A DNA stretch of 64,000 bases, taken from positions 4,959,950 through 5,023,949 of the forward strand of contig NW_026947499.1 of the NCBI RefSeq assembly GCF_034190915.1, in the 5' to 3' direction. The DNA is from Cavia porcellus. Taxonomy: Eukaryota > Chordata > Mammalia > Rodentia > Caviidae. This document shows positions 1-11,383 of this stretch, in pieces. A model generated the notes under the pieces. The model was not told where the DNA came from. It saw only the letters and a list, made by a program, of their open reading frames with translations, and ran no database searches. Each line of letters opens with the position of its first letter. Within the stretch, counting starts at the first letter, position 1. A program made the translations under genes and the position numbers.

Positions 1-431
1 ATACTCTTACAGGTTGAATTGTGCTCCATAAAACAGTGTGCTGAGGTCCTAACCCCTAGTAACACAAAACGTGACTATCTTTGGAAATAAGGTTTTCACA
101 ATGGTAGTCAAATTAAAATGAGGTCGTTAGGGATGATCACAATCTAGTAGGCCTGGTACTGTTAATGGAAAGGGGATATTTGGACCCAGAAACAGCCACA
201 CAGATGAAAGATAGCAAGAAGACAGCTACCTAAACTGAAGCCAGGGTTGGCTGCACCCATGAGCCAAGGGATAATGGAGGCTAGGAGAGAGCCATGAAAT
301 AGATTCTTCCCTAGACCCTCAGAGGGAGCATGGCCCTGCTGACACCAAGATTACAATCTCTGGCCTCCAGGGTAATGAGACAATAGATTCCTGCTGTGCT
401 AAGCCTCCTAGTCTGTGGCACTGTGTGACCA
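1..431 (+). mobile_element. Old LTR-type interspersed repeat (MaLR/ERVL-like), copy 1
   Basis: The segment follows a common mammalian repeat layout: a start like 'ggttgaattgtgctcc', then 'gtcctaacccctagta', an 'aaaatgaggtcgttaggg' block, and an end with 'ctggcctccagggtaatgag' and 'cctagtctgtggcac'. A second diverged copy with the same block order lies at 35870-36240, so the repeat call rests on homology inside the window. The family name is from memory and uncertain. The left end may continue outside the window. No coding capacity was seen. Confidence 0.6.
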
Positions 432-2154
432 AAGTTCTGGAAAACCAATACAAACACCAGTCGAACCAATGATGCCAAGTGGCAGCCACTAATATTCACT
501 ATGGAGGAAATACAAAGGGTCTGGCCACTTTGGAAGAAAATGCGGTAGTTTCTTACAAATCTAAACAAAGTGCCAGTAAAATACTCACACTCCCAGATAT
601 TTACCACACTGATCTGAAATGTTACATCCATGGAGAAATGTGCTGGTGAATCACAGAGACTCCATTCATATTTGTCCCAAACCAGCCAGAGCCAAACAAT
701 GAGCGAGTGTATTAATAAGCTAAATGTACATGCGTGCAATGGAATGTCACCCGTAGGCAGGAAGCAATGGGATCCCAAGCACCTGAACACATCCTGAAAC
801 ACTGAGGAAATTGGTTGCATTTTCCTAACTGAAAGAATCCAGTGTAAAAAAAGGGTGCATAATCTACTGTTGCACTCCTGTGACATTCTGGAAAAAGTAA
901 ACCTGTCATGACAGTTTAAAAGGCTGATCACTAGCACCATTTCAGGAAGCAGGAGGAGGGACAAAGCACAAGGAATACTTTACAGCTGTAAAACTGTTCC
1001 ATGTGATATCAGTGAGTACGGGAGGCTCCGTATTGGAAAAAGCTCATAAAATTGAGAGCCTTGAGTTAATTTCTGAACACTTAAAATCAAGTAGGTGGTT
1101 GGAAGAAGGTGGGAGAAACCCAGGGTTGGAGAGAAAACATGTAACAGTATTAAAAGTACATAAAATCACCTTCCTGAGTGGCTGGAGAATAATCTGTTAG
1201 CCCACGTTGTTAACCTGTGTCTGGAAATAAGCGAGCTTTCCACCTCCCTACTCAGTGTTCTTATCTGCTAAGTGGGGACTCTGTAAATCATAGAGAAAGC
1301 TTGCTCTAGGCACAGAATTGGAAGGTGGCACAGAGGATTTCACTCAGGCGGTCTGGCTTCTCCTGTGAGGAGTAAGAGCTTGGCAGAGTCTTGCCCAGTG
1401 GTTCCTCTGGAGAGACAGCTGTAGGATCCCTGGTGTCCACCTCCAGCATGGCAGGCTTGGAGCCTGCAAAGAGATAGATCATAGAGATTTAAAAAATTAA
1501 AACGCATAGAATAACACTTGGTGTTCACATAGAAACTGATAGGCACAGATTTGTATGTAGATCTAACCACATGGCTGGGGAGCTCAAATGAGCCTACACA
1601 TGCAGTATCAGCAAAGGTCTTCTCAATGCTCAGTGATGGGGGAGGTGTGAAAACAGGACAGTGGAACCCGCCAGCCACAAGGTCTGTGTAGGAGGCCTCT
1701 CTGGGGGACCAGGTGTCCCATGGATGGAGCTGACAATCCCTGTGCAGGTAGGGCCCCACTGACCTCAGATCCTCTGTGCTGTGTCCCTCATGGGGTCCTG
1801 GTTCTCTCAGCTGCTGCCCACTGCAGGGTCCCAACGGTGCCCACCTCAGGGCCATGGCACTGCTGTGTCTCTTTATCTTGGAGCACCTGAGCTGTGCCCT
1901 GCCCCTGCAGCCCGGAGTGTCATTACTTCCCTTCTGAACCTCAATCTCTTCATCTTTATGTGGACAGGGAATGAGTGCCCAAAGAAAGTATAGAAAAAGA
2001 GGCATAGAAGGTGCTAGCCAGAGCGTGTGAAAATGCCACATGGGAGCTGGATTTCTCCTAGGACACTGTCAGTGCCGGAGCTCACACCCTGACAAGTGTC
2101 CCTCTAGAAGTCACACTTAGGCCACTGGCTCCAGCTCCCCAGCCCAATATTTAT
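432..2154. other. Single-copy non-coding stretch, no gene seen
   Basis: Open frames here, up to 233 codons on the minus strand (1340-2041), show no recognisable domain, low-complexity pattern or splice-bounded exon. At about 1225-1310 there is a weak MIR-like patch ('ttatctgctaagtgggga'). Nothing else could be assigned. Confidence 0.5.
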
Positions 2155-2290
2155 GATCTGATCTATGTGGATTAGCTCGCTTCAAATTCCCAGCAGCCCA
2201 GTGAGGTGCATGGATGATCACCCCCAATGTATAAATGGAAGAACTGAGGCATGCAGAGGTAACCTGATTTCCAGAAGAAAAAGCTGTCAT
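2155..2290 (+). mobile_element. MIR SINE fragment
   Basis: The order of motifs fits the MIR core and 3' half: 'ttcccagcagcccagtgagg', then 'aatgtataaatggaagaact' and 'gaggcatgcagaggtaacc'. It is old and diverged. Confidence 0.6.
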
Positions 2291-2459
2291 TGGAGCTCAG
2301 GTTGTAGCAACATTCACTGAGGTTCTTTACATGACGGGCTCTGCTTTGTATGTTGGAGCTGTTAACATACTAAAGTGTTTGCGTATGGGATCTATTAAAA
2401 TATTTCACTGCCTCCATGAGGTGATTCAGTTATCTCCTGCCTTCTCCACAAGGGGACAA

Positions 2460-2460
<1 letters not shown>

Positions 2461-2513
<53 letters not shown>

Positions 2514-2585
2514 GTTAGATCACACAGGTGGAGTTTACACCAAAGCAGGGTAACTGTAGACTCCCATCACACCCCACTGCTACAC

Positions 2586-2622
<37 letters not shown>

Positions 2623-2890
2623 AACACACACAGGAGTGCACACACACAAGGCACACACAAGACACACATACACCAGTGCTCTATATGACACATACACATG
2701 CACTGTGTTCTTCTGTACACACACATCCATGTGCACACACTGATGTACACAAATATACCTGTGCATTTGCAAGTATATGCACGCTCCCATACACAGTTGT
2801 GCAAAAATATCCACAAATTCAGTACACACATAAAATATACAGGCACCATAGACACAGATAATTGACATGTAAACTGACACGTGCACCCCA
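2461..2890. repeat. Compound CA-rich microsatellite
   Basis: A perfect (CA)26 tract at 2461-2512 is followed after about 70 bp by a (CATACA)n block at 2581-2622, then a degenerate CA-rich tail with scattered CACACA runs to about 2890. Long frames on both strands here (for example 2331-2861 plus and 2515-2901 minus) only translate the repeat. Confidence 0.9.
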
Positions 2891-5800
2891 TACTCACCCA
2901 AAAGTACATTTCCTCACCCACTCCTTATCCTCTATAAAACAACCCACTAGAGAACAAGTCTGCATGATAAAAATTGTGTTGTAAATTCCTCCTCATCTAA
3001 AGTCAGGGTCTTCGATCCTCAGCCCAATCCTGGGAGATTCAGGGATCCCCTTGCTCCACAGCTGCTTTCTGTTGCCCCTCACACACAGAAAACCCTAAGC
3101 CAAGGACAGTTCACTCTTTTTGACATTCAACATTTGCAGCATGTGGATTTGCTGTGTCCTTTCTTAGTGAAATGAAAGCCTCCCAGATTAACGTGAGGCC
3201 CAAGGCCTGAGGAGCCACTACCTCTGGGAGAGCCACCAGAGTCCATAAATAAAAACACAGGCCTCGCAGTTACACTTGAGTTCCAGAGCAGCAGAAGCGG
3301 TGATTCTTTGGGTGTTATCCTGTGCCTAGGTGCAGCCTGTCCTGTATTTCACCCCGACTCTCTATTTTTCAGGGTAAGTGTATCCCAAATTTCAGCGTTT
3401 GTCCTCCACTTCATCTGTCAACCCTGGACACAGAGTTTAGGGCAGAAATCCTGGCTGGGGCAAGGTGAGATCTGCCCCTTAGAACTTGCCTTTTTGTTAT
3501 AAATGGCAAACAGGCCTCCCCTGAGCATGTCGCTGGTACTCCAGAAACACCTGTCTACCTGGAACGCTGAACTTTCTGTCAAAGTCCTGGGCCACTGGTC
3601 CCAGAGGACAAACTACAGAAGCTGAAGTCTTCCGGACAAAGACAGAGCACTGGAGAGACCTGGCTGCCAGGAGCTCACCCACCCTGGACCCCTCTTTCTT
3701 CTCTATGAAGCAGCAGTGAGATACATTGCTGTAAATGCACCTCAGCTTAGTGTGATCCCTCATGCAAAGTGAGTTCTTTATAAACAGGGTGGCAGCTTCT
3801 TCATGGAATACATCACCCTGGGGAAGTGACTTTTTCTTGATAATATTGATACCTCGCATTTCATAGTAATAATTACCCTTCCAGTTATCCTGCCTTCCCT
3901 TATCTGTGCGGACAGAATTATTACAGTATGTAAACTGCAAGCAATTGCTCAGTAATATAAAAGAAGCTTTCATCCATCTGCTTTGCAGAGTTGAAACCAT
4001 CTGACCTAAATATTTCTGTTTGACATCGAATTTTTTCTCCACTAATGATTAGCAAAATGCATCAGATGATGTCACCAGCCACTAACCAGAACCGAGCTCA
4101 CAGGAACTTCCGAGAATTTGAGTGATCAGAACACCAGCCAAAGACATTTATTTCACACATACTAGGGGCCTCAAATTTGCAAGAGACCAAATGAAAACTT
4201 CCAGTGAAATTGCCATGTGGACAGTCAGGACCTCTAGTCATGGACCCACTTAACCGGACAGGCTCCTGTCATATAGGAACAGCTCCTACAATTGTGCCAG
4301 GGACTGTGGCCATCCAGGTTTTCACATGACAAGATCCGCTTCTGAAACATCTTAGCTCCTAAAATAACTATAGTTGGTAAAACGTGCTGTGAACCCAAGG
4401 AAAAGGCCTGTAGGATGACCAGGCCATTGGTCCTTCATTTACGGCCTCTGCACCGTCTCATGGGAGAAGATGTCTTTAAATTTAAGACATGGGACAGCTG
4501 TGGCCACAGCAGTGGCATTGAGTTTCGTTTCCTGTGATTTGATGGTGATCAAATAAGATTGGGGTCTATAGTTTTGCATCATGGCTGACCCTCCTTCCAT
4601 GGGCAGACCAAGGTCCATGTCCCTTTGGGCTGCTCTGAGTTCCAATGCCTGCCCTATTCTCCCAGGAACAGGACTTTGGGCTGACTTTTGTGGTTCTCTG
4701 AGCCTTGATTGTGTGCTTGGTACAAGTATTTGTTTTAGTCAGAAATCTGTTCAGCAATTCAAAGCAAAATTTTCTACCCAGGTCGGGAAAACTCTTCAAA
4801 GCAAATGTGGCAAACAACTTGTATAAACCACTGGTAGAGCTTTATGCCTCTTGGCTGGCACCACTGACCTACTGTCCACCCCATCTCCTTATTGCCACAA
4901 CTAACAATCCGCAGTGTGTTAAATGCACCAGCCAAAGATCACGAGGATTTTATTTTAGTTCAAATGGTGTGAAAACACCATCGAGCTTTGTAGCTGACTC
5001 TGGAGGAGGAACCCTCTGCCTTCCCATGGCTCTTCACTACCCCGACTCAGCCACTGTTTGCAAAGCTGCTTTCACAGATCCCTGCTAGACAGCCGGAAGT
5101 GTGTCTGCATCTCCTGCTATGATGGTCTTTCACATGTGGGAGCCTAGACACAAGACATCCTCTCCCAGCCATTCAACCCAGTGCCAGGGCAGGATTTCCT
5201 GTGATGATGTTTGCTGAGGTGATTGCCATCAAAATCAGGGGACACTGAGGAAAGGAGACCATTGCACAGGATACTGGCAGAACTGATGCAATCAGCAGCA
5301 GAGCTGAAATGCCCAGAAGAAAGACACGCTGCCTGTGGACAGAAGGCTTTCTTCACACCGGGGAGTGCTGGCCTGTCCTGCCCGAAGCCCTGCCCTTTGG
5401 AGCTCAGATCTGCTCTGCAGGTTTGTCCCTACAGCCATGAAGTGACAAGATCTACTTGCATTTCTCCTGCTATTCTGTGGTTTGGTTGGGTCCTTCCTGG
5501 TAGGCGTGCATCTCTGCACATGTAATCTTTGTCCATAAATGCAATCACAGAAAGAAAATTTAGATCCGCTTCTTTAGAAAGTAGCATTCATAACTGTACA
5601 GTACGGAAGGAAGAACCGGGCATTACTTGGTATGAACTGAAGCTATCAGTGGAGGCTTCAACAAGGAGCAGAGCCTGCAGACAGGGATCCAGGAGCAGCA
5701 GCAGATGCACGAGACAGCAGCGTCCATGCCACATCACAGCAGGTGCCTGGTGCCAGCTTTCCCTGGGGCCTTCCCCAGGCATCCCCGAGGGCTCACCATC

Positions 5801-6085
5801 TGGAAAATGCAGGCCGAGGCCTCTGATGTGCACTTCAGGCCCCAACGCCCACGACGCTGTCCCCTGAGAAAAGCCCAGGCTCTTTTTCCAGATGACATGG
5901 TCCACTGTCCACTCTTTGTCACCCTAAAAATGGGAAATGAGTGAGAAACACACAAACCAAGCATCGTAAGCAGGCAAAATAAATAAATATAAATTAACAT
6001 TTTTAGAAAATCTGATGTGTGCAGAATACAGGGATCAGAAGTAGCGAGACTGGGTTTAAGGCCTGATGACACCACTCACCAGTAT
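2891..6085. other. Single-copy non-coding stretch, no gene seen
   Basis: The longest frame, 181 codons on the minus strand at 3497-4042, resembles no family I know and lacks exon-like boundaries. I saw no SINE or L1 signature. A gene exon cannot be excluded without alignment or transcript data. Confidence 0.5.
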
Positions 6086-6205
6086 GTGACACAGGTCAAT
6101 GTTCACCTTCAGGACATTGCAGGATACTAGGGGCTTTAAGAGTTAAATGAGATGCAGTGTACCATAGGCTTAGCAGGGTAGCTGGCAAATATCAGGTAGG
6201 AGATG
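6086..6205 (+). mobile_element. MIR-like SINE fragment
   Basis: A weak match to the MIR 3' portion: 'ttaagagttaaatgagatgc' is followed by 'cttagcagggtagctggca', the order typical of MIR 3' ends. It is diverged. Confidence 0.4.
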
Positions 6206-7261
6206 TGACAAAAATACAGAGAATGCTCAAATTTCTAAGCATGTCTTAAATTATATTGTATTTCTAAACTACATTTCAGTAAAGGACACAATGCCCCCTC
6301 ACGCTGAACCTTCTCATCTCATCATCCCCTCCGCTCTCTGCAGCAGTCCTGGGGTCCTCTGTCCTCAGTGTCTGGAGTCACACTCTTCCTGCTGCCTCTC
6401 TCTGAAACATTCCTCCTCCCTGGTTATTGTGACTCTGGGATGAGGCAGAAGCTCCAGGCGAGCAGACGAGGTGAGTGGAGAGGATGCGGGCACACCAGAT
6501 ATCTTTGTGTGACAGCGATGGTGACATTTGATCACCGCGAGGTGACCCACAAACACGAGGGATGCTCAAATGAAAAGTTTTACTACAGTGAGAGACACAC
6601 TGCCGTTAGATCTGCCTCGGAATTCTCAGAACTCACCACCTTGCTTCAAGCACATCTACCTCCCTGTTCTTGGAAGTGGGTCTTTACTGTAGTGAGTTCT
6701 TTTGCCTTCATTAAAATGTCCCCTGTATCTGTGGACCTCCCCCTCTACAGCTCATAGCAACAGGGAGGAAAGTGACCACGGTGGAGGCCCCAGCAATGGT
6801 GGAAGAGGCTGGAACAATGGCAGTGATCTGTGACCAGGATGGCGCCGAGGAAGGGAGCCAGGTTCCTTCATCTCTTTCCTGGGCCACCTGAGGCACTCAG
6901 GCTCACTCTGTTCCTTGCCCTGTGGGAGGACCCCCGCTGCTTATGTGGGACTGTGCTCTCTAGCAGGCTTCCAGCAGGTGCAGAACCACCTCTGCATCTG
7001 CGGGCAGCTCCTTAGGGTCACTTGCTCCTGTAGCTGACCCTGGAAACCACGGTGGCTTTCCATGTTGGATGCACGGGAGAGTTCTCCACAGGGTCCAGCA
7101 AAGGCCAATGGCTGGCTTACCCTGTCCTCACTGCCCTCTGTAGGTAGACCCATGCCAAAGTGTCCCAGTGGGGGCAGACTTAGCAATGTGGACCTTTCTG
7201 CTGCTGCTGTGAATGGCAGGAGGAGTGTCTGTGTGAACTGTACCCCATGAAACAGCCACAC
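6206..7261. other. Single-copy non-coding stretch, no gene seen
   Basis: Only short frames (up to 129 codons) without recognisable domains. No repeat could be named. Confidence 0.5.
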
Positions 7262-7324
7262 CTGGGGACACAATTCCCGCTGAGTGTTTTGAGTTCCTTT
7301 GTTAGGTTGAGTCCTAAGTATTTC

Positions 7325-7331
<7 letters not shown>

Positions 7332-7399
<68 letters not shown>
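7332..7399. repeat. (CT)n microsatellite
   Basis: An almost perfect CT dinucleotide run of about 68 bp with a TTT interruption near 7385. It lies inside the L1 relic. Confidence 0.95.
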
Positions 7400-7722
7400 T
7401 TGCATGTTGTTGTGAAGTGTGTAACTTTCCTACTTTCTCTCTCTTAGTGGGTTTGTTGTTTGTGTACAGGGAAACTATTGATTTTTGAATGCTGACTTTT
7501 ATCCAGTTACACAGTTGAATTAGGTCATTAAATTTACAAGTCTTTGCGTGAATTTTTGGGGTCTTCTATGTAAAGTATCACACCATCTGAGAATAACTGA
7601 TAATTTGATTTCTTCCTTTCGTATCCTTAGTCCATTTATTTCTCTCTCATGTCTCATTGCTCTAGATAATGATTCCAAAACAGTATTGAATAGAAGCGGT
7701 GGCAACCTTGTCTTATTCCTGA

Positions 7723-7822
7723 ATTTATTTATTTATTTACTTATTTTTTGTTAGTAGGGACCTAACTCAGAACCTTGTGCTTGCCAGGCAGGCGCTGTGC
7801 CACGGAGCTAAATCTCAGGTCC
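7723..7822 (-). mobile_element. ID-type SINE, minus strand, inserted in an L1 relic
   Basis: An AT-rich tail (TTTATTTATTTACTTATTTT) is followed by antisense ID-like sequence: 'cagaaccttgtgcttgcca', 'ggcgctgtgccacggagcta', 'aatctcaggtcc'. TCTTATTCCTGA (7711-7722) and TCTTGTTCCTGA (7823-7834) flank it and match at 11 of 12 positions, a target-site duplication of L1 sequence. Confidence 0.75.
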
Positions 7823-7945
7823 TCTTGTTCCTGATTTTAGAGTGAAAGCATTCAGGTTTCACCCATTTAGCATGATGTTAGCTGTTGGCTTGTGGTGGAC
7901 GGCCTTTATCAGACTGAGGTAGAGACCTTCTGTTCTGGCCTTCCG

Positions 7946-9784
7946 CAGGGTTTGCACGGATTGCATCGGTGTGACCTGAGCGGCGCTGGCTCCATGGCTG
8001 CGGGGAGAACGGTCACAGCAGGAAAGGGGATGCTAAGCAGGGCCAGCAGCTCTGGAGCACCGAGTGAAACAGGATCCAGCTCTGGGGGAAGCTGCGGGAG
8101 GCAGGCTGGGGAGCCCGGTGTTCCAGGACATCGTGCCGCCCGGGTCTCCACGCTGGTGAGGATTAAGGTGCGGCTTTATCGGTGAGCCGCATACGGTAAA
8201 GCTGCCCATCCCAGAACTGGTGCTCAGCCTCATGTTTGTCTCTCCTGGGTCCTGCTGGTAGAATCTTCCTGTGCTACCGTGGGTGAGACCCAGCCCACCA
8301 GCCTGTGGTCTGGCCTGTGGCTTCCAGGCAGCTGTGGGGTGAATTAGCTTTTTAAAAATGATGGCAACCTTGGTTCCCTTTTAGAGGTGACATTTACCAG
8401 CTGATGAGCTCACATTTCCAGATGGTTCAGAATTGTCTGTCTCCACTCAAAAATGAGGGTGACAGGACCGTGACAAGGGAGGAAATGTTGAGTAATTACA
8501 TCAGATTCTTACCTGGGGTCTCCATTTCCCATCAATACACCGTCACTCAAAATCCCCAAAGTGATTAATACCTTGAAGCAGGAACCTGCAAAACTCTGTC
8601 CTGTCCAGGCGAATGCATTTCAGTGACCAGAACCAGGTGACAGGAAAAACTAACACCGTGGACTCAGATGAGAATAAAGCTCGAGGCTCAGGCTCCCTGT
8701 GCTGGGCTCCACCTGGTCCTGGACTGTGCAGGCCAGACCTTTCCCTGCCCTGGCAACCTTTTCCTCTTCCTGGATGTTGTCACCTCCTCACCAGTACTTA
8801 AAAGTGCCCCAGGTCAGCATGCAGTCAGCATGCACAAAGCTGGTCACCCCGGGATGGGGCTGGGAAGGACACACAAGGTCAGGGACAGAGGAGCTGAGGG
8901 GGGCTGCACTGGTTCTGTCTGGGTAGAGCTGCTACCTCCCCTGCTGCCCGGAAGAGGCCTGGTGAGGAATGGAGGCCTGTGACCCAGGGATGGAGGGCGA
9001 GATTGGCCAGGTGGCCCCTTCCAGCTCTGTGTGAGCCAGCTCTGACCTGAGCTATGGGTGCCCCCAGGGAAACAATGCCCCAATCTCCAACCCTTTTCAT
9101 TTTCCAGAGGGCAGGACCAAGGCCTATACAGGGGAAACCAGCTCTCCTCACAGCAGCCACCAATCTTTCTAAACCATTCAAATAGTGTCTCTCCCACCCT
9201 CCCCGACCCCCACCAAGCTTCCGGTCAGCTTAGATCAGGGGAAAATAACATCTAAATCCCCGAGGCCCAGACAACCTAGCTTGGGTCCCCATGGCCTCTT
9301 CCCCTCTGCCCCTTGCTCCCCGCAGCACAGCAAGCCCTGCTCGCGGAGCCCGCTTCCATTCCTGGGGTTCAAGCTGTTTCTCCGACACCGCTTTCCTTTC
9401 CTGCACCCTGCGTCCTGGTCAATTCCCACCGGCCTGTCCTTCAAGGCAGCACACAATTCCCCACATTCGCCCGTTCAGAATCCACCTCCAGCCCCGTGTC
9501 CCCTTCTCCATCAGTGCGCATTTGCAGGGCCTGAGGTCACAGGCAGCACGCGGAGTTGGTGCCCGCACAGGACCCATCTTAGTCTCCTCCTGTCTCCACC
9601 CTCCCACCTCGCTCCTCCCAACTCTGGTTCCCTTAACATTAACAAAAGCTCTGTTTCCTTTTCCCCATCCCCTTCCTCCACCCTCTATCGCTTGCGCATC
9701 TTCCCCTTTGAAAAAGATACCCTGCTCCCTCTCACCCACCTTTTATTTTGCTCTGTTTCTGTTCCTGGTTTCTCACCTGGGAGA
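7946..9784. other. Single-copy GC-richer stretch, no gene seen
   Basis: Several overlapping open frames (for example 214 codons plus at 9185-9829 and 205 codons plus at 9291-9908) come from a C-rich, stop-poor region and resemble no known protein. No named repeat was seen. Confidence 0.5.
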
Positions 9785-10180
9785 AAGCAGACAATGTTTA
9801 AGCTTTGGCATCTGCTTTATTTCACTTAACATTGTGAAGGTGCACCTGTTTTCCCAAATGCCACATGTTTATCCCTGTTTGGGGCAGAGCCGTCCTCCCA
9901 GTGGATAAATACCACATTTCCTTATCCATTTGCTTATAGAGGATGGTGCAGGTTTCCCCAGATTTAACTGTTTGGAGTTGTGCTGCTGTGAACGTGAGTG
10001 TGGAGGATCACTTTGTGTGAGACACTGTCTTGCCCCATATCATCTTCTGACACACTGTGAAACACTAAAATGCTTGCTATCACTTACCTTCTCCAAAAGG
10101 AGCATAAACAGGGAAAGAGAAACACTTGTGTATTTCTCAGGGGTGAACTGCAAGAAGGCCTGAAGATGACCATGAGATGA
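9785..10180 (-). mobile_element. L1 3'-end ORF2 relic
   Basis: The plus strand shows the antisense of the L1 ORF2 C-terminal region: 'ttatttcacttaacattgtg', 'cagtggataaataccacatt', 'ttggagttgtgctgctgtga' and 'tgtatttctcaggggtgaac'. Divergence is high and the 3' boundary is uncertain. Confidence 0.65.
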
Positions 10181-11202
10181 AGACCAGGGATTTTCTGTCT
10201 GAGAGTGATGTTTATGCACACAAGCATCTTTCCCAACTGTCGGACCTGGCTAAACTGGCAAGCTGACCACACTCACCTGATTTGATTCTCTCTGCGCATG
10301 CATGTGTGCCTTCCTGGCGTGGTGTCTCCTCAGTCACCATGTCTCTGTGCACGGCGGACTCCTCACAGAGGTGAGCGTTCCAGCTCTCTCATTCAGCCAA
10401 GTCTCAGTGGCACCTGGTACATCGTAGACACTCAGGACCCATCTGTGTAATGCACTGAAAATATGTCTGGTGGCCGCAGGGACCCTCTGAGTGTCTGGGA
10501 CTTGCACGACAAAGTGCCAGACTCCTGCCCACCCCCAGCTCCCAGTCTGCAAAGTCTGTATGTGGCCGTGACTCTCGCCACCTGTCACCGGGGCTGTTGC
10601 ACCTGCTGCCTGCCCTTCCCTTCTCCATGGCCAGGGAGAGCCCTGCATGCTTTGTGGTTGAAAGGTTCCCTGTCTCCGTGTGGCCCTCGAGTCCTGCTTT
10701 GTCTCGCCCCTGACCTCTCACTCTTCCTGTCCTGACATCTGGGCTTCACCAGACCTGTATGTCCCTCCGTCTCTGAGGCTGGTGCAGCAGTGTGCAGATC
10801 TCTCCCCAGGGAACGCACCAGGCTGCCTCTGTCAGCTCCTCTGCAAAACATCGCTCTCCCTCTATGGTGATTCCTGTGTCTGTTCTCACACCGAGGTCCA
10901 GGCCAGTGGAGGACAGTTTCCTACCTGACCTCATGCGTGGCCTCCCTTTCCCCCTTCCACGTGCTGGGACAGCATGACAGGCAATATAAGCAGCTGCCCA
11001 GCCCATGGTACAAGCGCATGGCATGGGCGTGTCTGCTCACACTTCAGCCTGTGATCTCCGACAGGCTGGGGCCTAGCCCTCCGGTCATGTGACTGAGAGG
11101 GTTGTCCCTGTACACTGGGCCCGAGGCTGCTCATTTCTTCACCACTGCCTAAGGCAGTGAGCTCAGAACCTGCTGACATCAAGCTCAAATATTTATACAT
11201 CT
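10181..11202. other. Single-copy non-coding stretch, no gene seen
   Basis: Several short overlapping frames (up to about 105 codons) on both strands, none recognised. No repeat was identified. Confidence 0.5.
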
Positions 11203-11383
11203 GGTAGTTTTTGTTTGATTTTGTTTTTCTTCTTAGTTTTTAGAAACAAATTCTCACTACGCAGTTTGGGGCTGGCCTCAAGCTCATTTTGTAGCCCACA
11301 ATGGCCTCAAACTCACAGTGATCCTCCTGCTTCTGCCTTGCAAGTGCTGGGATGACAGGCGTGTATCACCATGCTGGCTAGTA
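11203..11383 (-). mobile_element. B1-like (7SL-derived) SINE
   Basis: The antisense B1 order is clear: a T-rich tail, 'cagtttggggctggcctcaa', 'ctcacagtgatcctcctgct', 'tgcaagtgctgggatgacag' and 'caccatgctggct'. Moderate divergence. Confidence 0.85.

Larger units (their letters stand above)
7262..7945 (-). mobile_element. Truncated L1 ORF2 relic, interrupted by CT repeat and a SINE
   Basis: On the plus strand the segment parallels the antisense of the intact L1 ORF2 in this window (about 48010-48500). Both contain 'gtgggtttgttgtttgtgta'-like and 'gaatagaagcggtgg'-like blocks, then 'tagcatgatgttagctgttgg'. The reading frame is destroyed. A (CT)n expansion at about 7332-7399 and a SINE at 7723-7822 interrupt it. 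Confidence 0.8.

Noticed and set aside
1340..2041. 233-codon minus-strand ORF
   Set aside because: No recognisable domain, no repeat or exon context; frames of this size occur by chance in a 64-kb window.
2331..2921. ORFs of 113-176 codons on both strands
   Set aside because: They consist of translated CA microsatellite (Thr-His or Val-Cys repeats).
3497..4042. 181-codon minus-strand ORF
   Set aside because: Not similar to any family I know and without flanking splice-like structure; cannot be called a gene from sequence alone.
9185..9908. Overlapping 205- and 214-codon plus-strand ORFs
   Set aside because: Pro/Ser-rich readings of a C-rich, stop-poor stretch that continue into an L1 relic.
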